From assembly GCF_001936595.1 (NCBI RefSeq), contig NZ_MLBG01000027.1, positions 1-41,859 of the forward strand: 41,859 bases of DNA, given 5' to 3'. Of this stretch, positions 1 through 8,631 are shown one piece after another. Both the position numbers and the translations under genes were made by a program. Below the pieces are notes generated by a model. The model worked only from the letters and a program-made list of their open reading frames with translations. It did no database searches and had not been told where the DNA came from. This DNA comes from Desulfovibrio sp. DV (GTDB lineage Bacteria; Desulfobacterota; Desulfovibrionia; Desulfovibrionales; Desulfovibrionaceae). Numbering within the stretch: the stretch's first letter is position 1; each line of letters begins with the position of its first letter.

Positions 1-96
1 TTCACGCCGGCCGACCACAACGGCCTTGACGAGACCGCCTTTGTCATGGTCACCATCGCCGGCGGCGATTTCAAACTGTTGCCCCAAGCGCAATAA
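1..96 (+). CDS. Liv-type amino-acid ABC transporter substrate-binding protein, C-terminal end (partial)
   Basis: An open frame enters from the left edge and stops with TAA at 94-96, giving 31 residues. They match the end of the complete LivJ-like protein that follows: both have an F-T-P-(A/E)-D-H-x-G-L stretch, a hydrophobic A-F-(V/I)-M run, then a G-D-(F/W) element and a terminal Q. The gene is therefore a tandem paralogue of livJ. Two periplasmic binding proteins in front of one livHMGF set would widen the substrate range of the transporter. Everything upstream lies outside the window, so length and signal peptide cannot be judged. Confidence 0.8.
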   Translation, partial: FTPADHNGLDETAFVMVTIAGGDFKLLPQAQ

Positions 97-167
97 TCTC
101 CGGCCCCACCCGGTTTCCTTCCCGCCCGGAATCGACTACAAGGCGGGACACGAATCGACGACACCGA

Positions 168-206
168 CGTTTTCCGCGCAACGGAGAGTCCGTTGCGCGG
201 AAAACG
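168..206 (+). other. Perfect 17-bp hairpin between tandem livJ paralogues
   Basis: The arms 168-184 and 190-206 are exact inverted complements around a 5-nt loop (185-189). No T-run follows, so it does not look like a plain intrinsic terminator. The arm ends only 18 nt before the livJ ATG. A weaker 6-bp inverted repeat (121-126 / 142-147) lies just upstream. Plausible roles are mRNA 3'-end protection of the upstream binding-protein message, or a transcription/translation brake ahead of livJ. Confidence 0.6.
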
Positions 207-224
207 CGCTTGAAGGAGCGAGCC

Positions 225-1367
225 ATGCGCATCAAAGCGATCCTCCTGGCCCTTTGCGCCCTTTTTGCCGCCACCGGCCCGGTCCGCGCCGCCGAACCCA
301 TCCGGCTCGGTGCGGTGCTGTCCGTCACCGGACCGGCCTCGTTTCTCGGCGAACCCGAGCGCAACACCATCCAGATGGAACTGGACAAGATAAACGCCGC
401 CGGCGGCGTCCTTGGCCGGCCCGTGGAAGTCGTCATCCTCGATGACGAGACCGACGTGAACAAGGCCGTTTTGGCCGTTGATCGCCTCATCAAAAAGGAA
501 AACGTGGCCGCCATCCTCGGCCCCACCACCTCGGGCAACTCGCTTGCCGTCATGGGCAAGGCCGCTGCCGCCAAGGTGCCGCTTATTTCCTGCTCCGCCG
601 CCGAAAAAATCACCAAGCCGGTGAATCCCTATATCTACAAGGTCGCCCCGTCCGACCGGCTGGCCGTGGCCCGCATCCTGACCCACGCCAAGGGCAAGGG
701 ATACAAAAAACTCGCCATCCTCACCGTGTCCGACGGCTTCGGCCAGGCCGGGCGCGAGGTGCTCAAGGAGCTGATCCCGGCCGGGGGCTTTGAAATGACC
801 GCTGATGAGGTGTTTGGCCCCAAAGACACCGACATGACCGCCCAGCTGACCAAGATCCAGGGCACAAGCCCCGACGCCGTCATCTGCTGGGGCACCAACC
901 CCGGACCGGCCGTGGTGGCCAAAAACCGGGTCCAGCTCGGCATCACCACCCCGCTCTACATGAGCCACGGCGTGGCCTCGAAAAAATTCATCGAACTGGC
1001 CGGCGATGCGGCCGAAGGCCTGCTCCTTCCTGCCGGCAAGATCACCGTGGCCGAGAAACTCCCGGACACCGATCTGGAAAAAACCCAGCTCGTGGCCTAT
1101 GCCAAGAGCTATGACGAGCGCTTCAAGGCCCCGGTCTCGACCTTTGGCGGACACGGCTACGACTCGCTCCATCTGGCCGTGCGGGCCATTGCCGACGCCG
1201 GCTCCGACAAGCCCGAAGCCATCCGCGACGCACTGGAAAAGATCAAAGGCTTCGCCGGCATCGGCGGCATCTTCACGTTTACCCCCGAGGACCATGCCGG
1301 TCTTGGTCCCGACGCCTTCATCATGCTTGGCATCGAGAAGGGCGACTGGGTCATTGTTGGTCAGTGA
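225..1367 (+). CDS. livJ: Branched-chain/aromatic amino-acid ABC transporter, periplasmic substrate-binding protein
   Basis: The 380-residue product begins with a Sec signal peptide (basic start, hydrophobic run, A-A cleavage region at about residues 20-25). It then has the Peripla_BP_6 pattern: an I-R-L-G-A-V-L-S-V-T-G opening, two Rossmann-type lobes, and a DAVICWG hinge stretch near residue 220. An in-frame TTG exists at 210, but ATG 225 is preferred because GGAG lies 7-10 nt before it and the signal peptide starts there. It binds the ligand in the periplasm and delivers it to LivHM. Its TGA overlaps the start of livH, so the genes are translationally coupled. The ligand cannot be read from sequence; the adjacent aryl-CoA ligase suggests an aromatic or branched amino acid or an aryl acid. 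Confidence 0.9.
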   Translation: MRIKAILLALCALFAATGPVRAAEPIRLGAVLSVTGPASFLGEPERNTIQMELDKINAAGGVLGRPVEVVILDDETDVNKAVLAVDRLIKKENVAAILGPTTSGNSLAVMGKAAAAKVPLISCSAAEKITKPVNPYIYKVAPSDRLAVARILTHAKGKGYKKLAILTVSDGFGQAGREVLKELIPAGGFEMTADEVFGPKDTDMTAQLTKIQGTSPDAVICWGTNPGPAVVAKNRVQLGITTPLYMSHGVASKKFIELAGDAAEGLLLPAGKITVAEKLPDTDLEKTQLVAYAKSYDERFKAPVSTFGGHGYDSLHLAVRAIADAGSDKPEAIRDALEKIKGFAGIGGIFTFTPEDHAGLGPDAFIMLGIEKGDWVIVGQ

Positions 1368-2242
1368 TGTTTGCCGGCGCGCCCCAATACATCGTTTCAG
1401 GACTCACCCAGGGGGCCGCCTATGGTCTGATCGGGCTTGGGTTCACCATGATCTTCAACACCACCGGCATCATCAACTTCGCCCAGGGCGAGTTCGTGAT
1501 GCTCGGCGGGATGTTGTCGGTGTGCCTGCTGGGGGCGGGGCTGCCCCTGCCCCTGGCCATCGTGGCCGCCTGTCTGGCCACGGCCGTCATCGGCGGCCTC
1601 ATGGAACGGCTGACCATCCGGCCGCTGGCCGGTGCGCCGGCCGTTAACGCCGTCATCATCACCATCGGCGTCTCCATTCTCCTGCGCGGCGGGGCCATGC
1701 TGGCCTTTGGCAAGGACACCGTCGCCCTGCCGGCCTTTTCCGGGGTCAAGCCCATCCTGGCCCTGGGCGCGGCCATCCAGCCCCAGAGCCTGTGGGTCCT
1801 GGCCGTGACGCTGGCCCTCTTGGCCGCCCTCAAGCTCTTTTTCTCCGCCACCATCCAGGGCAAGGCCATGCTGGCCTGCGCCTGCCAGAAGAAAGCCGCC
1901 AGCCTCGTCGGCATCTCGGTGGCCCGCATGGCGCTTTTGTCCTTCGCCATAAGCGGCCTGATCGGGGCCACGGCCGGGGCCATCCTCGCCCCCATCACCA
2001 TGACTGCCTACGACGTCGGCATGATGCTTGGCCTCAAGGGCTTTGCCGCCTGCATCCTGGGGGGCCTGGGCAATCCCTTCGGCGCAGCCGCCGGCGGGCT
2101 GCTCCTTGGCGTCCTGGAATCCTTTGGCGCAGGCTACGTGGCCTCGGGCTACAAGGACGCCTTTGCCTTCATCGTCCTGCTCCTGCTGCTCTTCGTCAAA
2201 CCCTCGGGCCTTTTTGGCAAGGCCGGGGTGGAGCGGGTATGA
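1367..2242 (+). CDS. livH: Branched-chain amino-acid ABC transporter permease LivH
   Basis: This 291-residue integral membrane protein is of usual family length, with about eight hydrophobic helices. It has the typical LivH N-terminal stretch (G-L-x-x-G-A-x-Y-G-L-I-G-L-G followed by I-I-N-F-A-Q-G-E) and the C-terminal G-G-L-G-N-P-x-G-A-x-x-G-G loop that contacts the ATPases. ATG 1367 overlaps the livJ stop; a GTG at 1364 is an alternative. LivH pairs with LivM to form the inner-membrane channel. Its stop overlaps the livM start by four bases, so subunits are probably made in fixed ratio. Confidence 0.93.
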   Translation: MFAGAPQYIVSGLTQGAAYGLIGLGFTMIFNTTGIINFAQGEFVMLGGMLSVCLLGAGLPLPLAIVAACLATAVIGGLMERLTIRPLAGAPAVNAVIITIGVSILLRGGAMLAFGKDTVALPAFSGVKPILALGAAIQPQSLWVLAVTLALLAALKLFFSATIQGKAMLACACQKKAASLVGISVARMALLSFAISGLIGATAGAILAPITMTAYDVGMMLGLKGFAACILGGLGNPFGAAAGGLLLGVLESFGAGYVASGYKDAFAFIVLLLLLFVKPSGLFGKAGVERV

Positions 2243-3196
2243 AGCGTCCCATTCTTGGCCAAAACGCCGCCCAGGCGGTTCTTTTTTTCGCCCTGCTCCT
2301 GGCCGTGCCCTACGGCCTGCCCAACGAATACTATTTGAGCATCTGCATTCTGGGGAGCCTTAACGCCGTCATTGCCGTGGGCTTAAATCTCCTCATGGGC
2401 TACGCCGGGCAGGTCTCGCTTGGCCACGCCGCCTTCTACGGCCTCGGGGCCTATGCCACGGCCATCTGCACCACCCGCTTCGGCCTGCCCATCCCGGTCG
2501 GCATGGCCGCCGGCGTCACCCTGGCGGCAGCCGTGGCCTGGATCGTGGCCCTGCCCACGCTCAAGCTCAAGGGCAACTATCTGGCCATGGCCACGCTTGG
2601 CTTTGGCATCATCGTTTCCATCGTCTTTAACGAGGCCGTGGACCTGACCGGCGGCCCGTCCGGCTTCGTCGGCATCCCCCGCCTCGCCCTTTTCGGCCAC
2701 ACCTTCGAGTCCGACCACGGCTATTACAATCTCATGGCCGTGGTTCTCACCCTGGTCGTGCTCCTGGCCTTGAACCTCATGAAATCGCGCACCGGCCGGG
2801 CGCTGCGGGCCCTGCACGTCAGCGAAAAGGCCGCCTCCAGCCTTGGCGTCGACATCGCCGCCCACAAGCGCTTCGTCTTTGTCCTGTCCGCTGCCCTGGC
2901 CGGTCTGGCCGGGGTGCTCTACGCCCACTACCTGAGCTTCATCGCCCCGGCCTCCTTCGGGTTCTCCTTCTCGGTCCAGCTCGTGGTCATGGTCGTCCTC
3001 GGCGGCATGGCCAGCGTCTGGGGCTCGGTTGCCGGCGCGTTCTTTTTAACCGCCCTGCCGGAAGCGCTCCGGGAGTTCGAAGACATCGACATCCTGGTCT
3101 ACGGAGCCATCTTAGTGCTCACCATCATGTATCTTCCCGACGGGCTGGCCGGCGGCATCAAACGCCTTTCCCGCAAACTGCGGCGCACCGGGGTGG

Positions 3197-3213
<17 letters not shown>
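2239..3213 (+). CDS. livM: Branched-chain amino-acid ABC transporter permease LivM
   Basis: The 324-residue, strongly hydrophobic product shows the LivM landmarks: L-N-L-L-M-G-Y-A-G-Q-V-S-L-G-H-A near residue 50, a G-x-x-x-P-x-L-x-L-x-G-x-Y-L-A-M-A-T-L-G-F loop, and the coupling-loop region V-L-G-G-M-A-S-V-W-G-S near residue 255. ATG 2239 sits inside the livH stop (ATGA). An open frame extends further upstream, but it lies within livH and is not coding. It forms the transmembrane path with LivH and docks on LivG/LivF. It overlaps livG by 17 nt. Confidence 0.93.
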
Positions 3214-4000
<787 letters not shown>

Positions 4001-4033
4001 TGTGAGAGGGAAGAGGTAGAGAGAAGAGAAGAT

Positions 4034-4180
4034 GCCTCCGGCGGCCGGGGGGATGATCCCCCCGGACCCCTGCAAAGGGGAAAGTTTTAAAAGGGTTGCT
4101 GCTGGGGTGTAAGATGTCCCAACCAACCGGCATCCCCCAGGTGGGATTCCAAAGGGCTCAGCCCTTTGGCCGCCGGAGGC
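4034..4180 (+). repeat. Dispersed hairpin repeat, full-length copy (left and right halves)
   Basis: This 147-bp unit is bounded by an exact 13-bp inverted repeat: GCCTCCGGCGGCC at 4034-4046 and its complement at 4168-4180. Inside the left end is a GGGGGG-ATGAT-CCCCCC stem, and next to the right end a CCAAAGGGCTCAGCCCTTTGG stem. A purine-rich GA tract (about 4003-4033) joins it to the livG stop codon. The same arrangement recurs after livF (5062-5216), with half copies elsewhere in the window. Confidence 0.8.
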
Positions 4181-4218
4181 TCTCGAAATTTTGCAACAGC
4201 CGTAAAGTAAATAATCTG

Positions 4219-4302
4219 TCCCCCGCCCAGGGGGTCCGGGGGGATGATCCCCCCCGGCGGAGAGGTCCAGGAGAGGCAGCGCCTCTCCTGGCCGCCGGAG
4301 GC
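4219..4302 (+). repeat. Dispersed hairpin repeat, variant copy whose end carries the livF ribosome-binding site
   Basis: A G-rich/C-rich stem near 4235-4255 and a perfect 11-bp stem with a 3-nt loop (4267-4291) are followed by the family's GGCCGCCGGAGGC end at 4290-4302. The GGAGG inside that end (4297-4301) lies 11 nt before the livF ATG and is the only Shine-Dalgarno candidate there, so the repeat end appears to have been co-opted for translation initiation. Confidence 0.65.
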
Positions 4303-4312
4303 AAACCCCACA

Positions 4313-5032
4313 ATGCTGACTCTTCGTAACATCGATATACACTATGGCCGGGTGCACGCGGTGCGTCGGGTGTCGCTCCATGTCGCCCCGGGCGAGATCG
4401 TGGCCCTGATCGGGGCCAACGGCGCGGGCAAGACTACGCTGTTATCCGCCATCTCCGGCGTCATGCGCGTCTCCGGCGGCGACATCGAATTTGACGGCCG
4501 CTCCATAGCCACGGAAAAGCCCGAGCGTATCGTGCGCCTGGGGCTGTCCCATGTGCCCGAGCGGCGGCTGGTCTTTGGCCCCATGTCGGTCGAGGACAAT
4601 CTGCTCCTTGGGGCCTATACGAAATTTCGCCGCCGCGAAGTGGCGGCCGATCTGGAAGAGATTTACAGCATGTTCCCGGTGCTGCTCGACCGCAAAGGCC
4701 AGCAGGCAGCCGCCCTCTCCGGCGGCGAGCAGCAGATGCTGGCCATTGGCCGGGCGCTCATGGCCCGGCCGCGCTGCCTGCTTTTGGACGAACCCGGCAT
4801 GGGCCTTGCCCCCCAGATCTGTAAGGAAATCTTCCGCCACGTGGCCACCCTTCGCCGCGACAAGGGCCTGACCGTCCTTTTGGTCGAGCAAAACGCCAAG
4901 AGCGCCCTGGCCGTAGCCGACCGGGGCTACGTGCTGGAGACGGGCCGGGTGCTCCTCTCCGGCACCTCCGAAGAGCTGCTCGCCAACCACGACGTCCGCC
5001 GCGCCTATCTCGGGCGAGAGAAGGATAATTAA
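4313..5032 (+). CDS. livF: Branched-chain amino-acid ABC transporter ATP-binding protein LivF
   Basis: A 239-residue ABC ATPase of normal LivF length. It has Walker A GANGAGKTT at about residues 35-43, a complete signature LSGGEQQ, Walker B LLLDEPGMGLAP, and the LivF-type V-E-Q-N-A-K switch region. The frame is open back to 4244, but that stretch translates the hairpin repeat; ATG 4313 begins exactly where LivF homology starts and is preceded by GGAGG. It partners LivG. The 313-nt gap from livG is unusually wide for a liv operon and is filled by repeats, so the livF level may be set separately by RNA structure. Confidence 0.92.
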   Translation: MLTLRNIDIHYGRVHAVRRVSLHVAPGEIVALIGANGAGKTTLLSAISGVMRVSGGDIEFDGRSIATEKPERIVRLGLSHVPERRLVFGPMSVEDNLLLGAYTKFRRREVAADLEEIYSMFPVLLDRKGQQAAALSGGEQQMLAIGRALMARPRCLLLDEPGMGLAPQICKEIFRHVATLRRDKGLTVLLVEQNAKSALAVADRGYVLETGRVLLSGTSEELLANHDVRRAYLGREKDN

Positions 5033-5061
5033 GAGAGAAGAGGAAAGAAAGAAGAGAAGAT

Positions 5062-5216
5062 GCCTCCGGCGGCCGGGGGGATGATCCCCCCGGACCCCTG
5101 CAAAGGGAAAAATTTTCAAGGGGCGACTGTTGTTGCAGCAACAGACGTTGTTCCCCATGAACCCCTTGCCTTCCAGGAGGGATTCCAAAGGGGTCACCCC
5201 TTTGGCCGCCGGAGGC
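5062..5216 (+). repeat. Dispersed hairpin repeat, full-length copy between livF and paaK
   Basis: This 155-bp unit has the same 13-bp inverted ends (5062-5074 and 5204-5216), the same left GGGGGG-ATGAT-CCCCCC stem, and a right stem CCAAAGGGGTCACCCCTTTGG at 5184-5204. A GA-rich tract (5031-5061) precedes it and a CT-rich tract (5217-5241) follows, so the complementary ends extend well past 13 bp at the level of base composition. An open frame running through it into paaK is not coding. Confidence 0.8.
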
Positions 5217-5254
5217 ACTCTTTCTCTCACTCTCACTCTCACGGGAGCCTGACC

Positions 5255-6574
5255 ATGCGCGAATGTTTTGAGCCGAAATTCGAGACCATGGAGCGTCGGG
5301 AGCTGGCCCAGTTGCAGTTGGAGCGATTGCAGGAAACGCTGACCCGCGTGGCCCGCAACGTGCCGCTGTATCGCAAGCGCTTTGCCGAGTTGGGCGTCGA
5401 TCCCGAAACATTCTCCGATCTGGCCGACGTGCGCCGCCTGCCCTTCACCACCAAGGCCGATCTGCGCGAGGCCTATCCGTATGGGCTTTTTGCCGTGCCC
5501 CTGCGGGATGTCGTGCGCCTGCACGCCTCGTCGGGTACATCGGGCAAGCCGGTGGTGGCCGGTTATACGCGCAATGATGTGAAGACCTGGTCGCGCCTCG
5601 TGGCCCGGGTCATGGTCGCGGCCGGCGTGTCCCGCGACGACGTGGTGCAGATTGCGCTCGGCTACGGCCTTTTCACCGGCGGTATGGGCTTTCACTACGG
5701 AGCCGAGACGGTCGGTTCGGCCGTGATTCCGGCCTCGAGCGGCGGCACGCGGCGGCAGGTGGCCATCATGCAGGACTACCGCACCTCGGTTTTCGTGGCC
5801 ACACCAAGCTACGCCCTGCATCTGGCCGAGACGCTGACGGCCATGGACGTCAACGTCAACGCGCTCTCCCTTCGCTACGGCCTGTTCGGAGCCGAGACCT
5901 GGACCGAGGCCATGCGCGGGGCCATCGAAGACCGGCTCAAGCTCACGGCCACGGACAACTACGGCCTAAGTGAAATCATGGGACCGGGCGTGGCCGGCGA
6001 ATGCCTGGAAAAAGCCGGTATGCACGTGAGTGAAGACCATTTCCTGATCGAGATCGTCGACCCGGCCACCGGCGAACCTCTCGCCGACGGCGAGGAAGGC
6101 GAACTAGTCATCACCACCCTGGCCAAGGAAGCCTACCCCATGATCCGGTTTCGCACCGGCGACATCACCCGCATCATCCCCGAGCCCTGCCCCTGCGGGC
6201 GCACCATGCGCCGCATCGGCCGCATCCTCGGACGCTGCGACGACATGCTCATCATCCGGGGCGTCAATGTCTTTCCCTCGCGGGTCGAGGCGCTGTTGCT
6301 CGAAGTCGAAGGCGTCACCCCCAACTACCGCATCGTGCTCACCCGCCAGGGAGCCCTGGACGAAGCGCTGGTCGAGGTGGAACCTTCCGAAGATCTGCTC
6401 TTTGACCGCATTTCCGAACATCAGGCCCTGCTGGAAAAGCTCGAGCGCCGGCTGGCCTCGGAACTCGGCGTCGGCTTTGCCGTGCGCTTCGTCGAACCGG
6501 GCAGCCTCACGCGCAGCGAGGAAGGCAAGACCATCCGTGTCGCCGACCGCCGCGGCCTGCTATTGGGGAAGTAG
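5255..6574 (+). CDS. paaK: Phenylacetate-CoA ligase family protein (AMP-forming)
   Basis: A 439-residue adenylate-forming enzyme of usual PaaK length. The ATP-binding P-loop reads S-S-G-T-S-G-K-P near residue 95. The A5-type motif Y-G-L-S-E-I stands near residue 245, and F-R-T-G-D-I and the R-G-V-N-V-F-P hinge lie in the C-terminal half, followed by the mobile C-terminal domain. It should convert an aryl acid such as phenylacetate or indoleacetate, ATP and CoA to the aryl-CoA, AMP and PPi. ATG 5255 has GGGAG 7 nt upstream; the longer frame reads through a repeat. Its place directly after the Liv genes is common in anaerobes that ferment or oxidise aromatic amino acids; the exact substrate is not readable. 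Confidence 0.88.
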   Translation: MRECFEPKFETMERRELAQLQLERLQETLTRVARNVPLYRKRFAELGVDPETFSDLADVRRLPFTTKADLREAYPYGLFAVPLRDVVRLHASSGTSGKPVVAGYTRNDVKTWSRLVARVMVAAGVSRDDVVQIALGYGLFTGGMGFHYGAETVGSAVIPASSGGTRRQVAIMQDYRTSVFVATPSYALHLAETLTAMDVNVNALSLRYGLFGAETWTEAMRGAIEDRLKLTATDNYGLSEIMGPGVAGECLEKAGMHVSEDHFLIEIVDPATGEPLADGEEGELVITTLAKEAYPMIRFRTGDITRIIPEPCPCGRTMRRIGRILGRCDDMLIIRGVNVFPSRVEALLLEVEGVTPNYRIVLTRQGALDEALVEVEPSEDLLFDRISEHQALLEKLERRLASELGVGFAVRFVEPGSLTRSEEGKTIRVADRRGLLLGK

Positions 6575-6595
6575 GGAAGAGTAGAAAAGAGAAGA

Positions 6596-6753
6596 GAAGA
6601 GAATCGGGGCGCTGCCCCGAGCCCCTCCGGGGGGATCATCCCCCCGAACCCCCGGAAAGGGTGGGGTTGGGGGATGGGAAGCGTTTTAAACCGTGCACCG
6701 GAGCGAATGCGCGGCCGGGCAAGCAGAGAAGAAGAGAATCGGGGCGCTGCCCC
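6596..6753 (+). repeat. Hairpin-rich repeat block downstream of paaK with a 23-bp direct repeat
   Basis: A 23-bp sequence beginning GAAGAGAATCGGGGCGCTG occurs at 6596-6618 and again at 6731-6753. Each contains a CGGGGC-GCT-GCCCCG hairpin. Between them is a 7-bp stem CGGGGGG-ATCAT-CCCCCCG (6628-6646). As in the other copies, a GA-rich tract starts right after the stop codon of the upstream gene. It belongs to the same loose family but lacks the CCAAAGGG half. Confidence 0.6.
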
Positions 6754-6777
6754 GGCCCCGCCGGGGGGTTGATGCCG

Positions 6778-6816
6778 AAAAGCGGCCCGGGAATCTGGCG
6801 ATTCCCGGGCCGCTTT
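6778..6816. terminator. Bidirectional intrinsic terminator between paaK and the DUF1254 gene
   Basis: A perfect 17-bp stem (6779-6795 / 6800-6816) with a 4-nt loop is flanked by AAAA on the left and TTT on the right. It lies between two convergent genes and can end transcription from both sides. Confidence 0.75.
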
Positions 6817-6825
6817 GCATGTGGC

Positions 6826-8286
6826 CTAGCGCGTCTTTTGGATCACGGGCGGCTGCCAGCTCCCCTGGCCGGGCGGCAGCACGGACGGTGCCTCGGTCCT
6901 TGGCCAATACAGCCGCAGGACCAGATAGATCGGCCCGTCCGGGGCCGGCAGCCAGTTGGCTGCCTTGTCTTTGCCCGGCGCTTTGTTTTGGATGTAAAGC
7001 GTCAACGAACCGTCCGGATTCTTGTGCATCTGCGGCACCATGGGCGCGTTGATGAGATAGCGGTTGATGGGGTTTTTGATCAGCAACTGGGTCTTGCCGT
7101 CATACATGGTCAGAGACCAGAAGGCGTTGACCGGCGGATACTGCCCGGCCGGGAAAGTGATGGCGTAGTCGTGCTTGCTGCCGTCGAGCAGTTCTCCATC
7201 GGCCAGGGTTTTGGTCATGGGGTAGACGGCTTCCACTGCGTCGTTGCCATAGATGCCGGCCTTGGCGGCGGCGGCTCGCAGCAGCCAGTCGCCGTTGTAA
7301 AAGGACCGATCGCCAAAAGCCGAAGCCACCCGCCAGCCATTGATGTCCTTGCCGACGGTTGCCACAGCCTGATCCACTTTGGCCGAACCGGCCTGCATTC
7401 CGAGCAGGATTTCCGCCTTGTGGGCCAAGGATAAGTCCTTGAAGTTGAAGGTCTTGCCCGGCCCGACACCGATACGGGCAAGCTTCTCCCGGATGGCCGC
7501 CTCTTCAGGCCCGGCCGGGGCGAAGGCCAAGGCAAAATCCAGATATTCAAAGAACTCGAGCTTCACCAGTTCCTTGTCGATTTTCGGGAAGGCGATGGCC
7601 GACGGCGCGGCCGGCGGCTGCTTTTTCAGATAAGCCGAGAGCGGGCGCGCTTTGTAGCCGGACTGCACCTTTTTGACGTTGGCCATGTCCGTGGCACTCA
7701 AAAGCTGGGTCCGGAAAATCGCTATGGCGAACTGCGTGCTCGATCGGAAGACCGACTTGATTCCCGGCGGGACTTCGCCGGTATAATCCGGGCCGATGAC
7801 CATGTAATCGCCAGCCTCCGTGCCTGTTGTCCGGCTGCCGACATATCCGAAGTTAAACGTATTGCCGTCCACAAGCTGTACGCTGTAGTAGCGTTTTCCG
7901 GGCACGGCCGGGACAGAGAGCACCATGGGTTCGGCCCGAAGATCCATCGAGAGGAACGAATACGGCGTATCGCTGTTTGGCGTAACAACAGCCGTGTCCT
8001 TATATGTCAGCACCTGGGAATCGTTGCAGAGCTGGTTGAATGGGGCCTTGTATTGTCCGGAATTGCGATCAATGGAATATTCATAAACGACTGCATAGTT
8101 CATAACGATAGGCAGTCCGTAAATGAAGCCTTCCTCCGCTATGGCTCGAATTTGTGCGAAATCGAGACGATCCTTGTCCTGTTCCCGGGCCTTGGCGACA
8201 ACGTCGCCATGTCTGGCGCAACCAGCCAAAAGCAGCATCGTCGCCATGACGGCCAAGAAGGCACGCCGAGCCGGACCACCTTTCAT
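6826..8286 (-). CDS. DUF1254/DUF1214 domain lipoprotein
   Basis: The 486-residue product starts with a short basic segment, a hydrophobic stretch and a lipobox L-A-G-C with Cys23, predicting a lipid-anchored periplasmic protein. After it comes a DUF1254 region (E-E-G-F-I-Y-G-L-P-I-V, then T-P-N-S-D-T-P-Y-S near residue 100) and a C-terminal DUF1214 region (N-A-F-W-S-L-T-M-Y-D, and L-Y-I-Q-N then N-W-L-P-A-P). The two domains in this order are the standard architecture. The biochemical function is not established. It ends near a bidirectional terminator and has its own promoter candidate, so it is probably monocistronic. Confidence 0.88.
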   Translation of the reverse strand: MKGGPARRAFLAVMATMLLLAGCARHGDVVAKAREQDKDRLDFAQIRAIAEEGFIYGLPIVMNYAVVYEYSIDRNSGQYKAPFNQLCNDSQVLTYKDTAVVTPNSDTPYSFLSMDLRAEPMVLSVPAVPGKRYYSVQLVDGNTFNFGYVGSRTTGTEAGDYMVIGPDYTGEVPPGIKSVFRSSTQFAIAIFRTQLLSATDMANVKKVQSGYKARPLSAYLKKQPPAAPSAIAFPKIDKELVKLEFFEYLDFALAFAPAGPEEAAIREKLARIGVGPGKTFNFKDLSLAHKAEILLGMQAGSAKVDQAVATVGKDINGWRVASAFGDRSFYNGDWLLRAAAAKAGIYGNDAVEAVYPMTKTLADGELLDGSKHDYAITFPAGQYPPVNAFWSLTMYDGKTQLLIKNPINRYLINAPMVPQMHKNPDGSLTLYIQNKAPGKDKAANWLPAPDGPIYLVLRLYWPRTEAPSVLPPGQGSWQPPVIQKTR

Positions 8287-8387
8287 GTTGGTTCTCCTGT
8301 GAAGTGGTGTTGAACGCGGGCAAAAGATCGCGGCGGCACCGTTGCACGCCCCGGTGCCAGTGCCGCATTCCGGGTATCTATACTGCG

Positions 8388-8417
8388 AGAATACAGAAAA
8401 TCGGGAGTTGATGGCAA
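8388..8417 (-). promoter_or_regulatory. Putative sigma-70-type promoter of the DUF1254 lipoprotein gene
   Basis: On the - strand TTGCCA (8412-8417) and TATTCT (8388-8393) are 18 nt apart, about 100 nt upstream of the ATG at 8286. This is the only AT-rich stretch in the 345-nt gap 8287-8631, which otherwise shows no gene I can support. Confidence 0.35.
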
Positions 8418-8631
8418 GGATTTATCGGGCGGCTGAAACGTGTGCGGGAAATACACCGCAACAGGGCAGGGCCCGGTGCAACAGTCCGGGTGAACGCCGG
8501 ATGGGGGGACATTGAACCAGAAGCGGAGGAGCCTGCCCTGGGCAAACCACAAGACGCCGACGGTCCGGAGGATCTTGGCGATACGGCTGCCAACGGGTGG
8601 CGACTGAAGTTTCCACCCGAAAGGGCGAGGT

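Noticed and set aside
71-616. Long - strand open frame across livJ
   Set aside because: It is the antisense shadow of livJ in a GC-rich genome, with no ribosome-binding site and no recognisable domain.
4034-5216. Hairpin repeats as a CRISPR array
   Set aside because: Units are about 150 bp, few, internally palindromic and follow separate genes; there are no regular spacers or cas genes.
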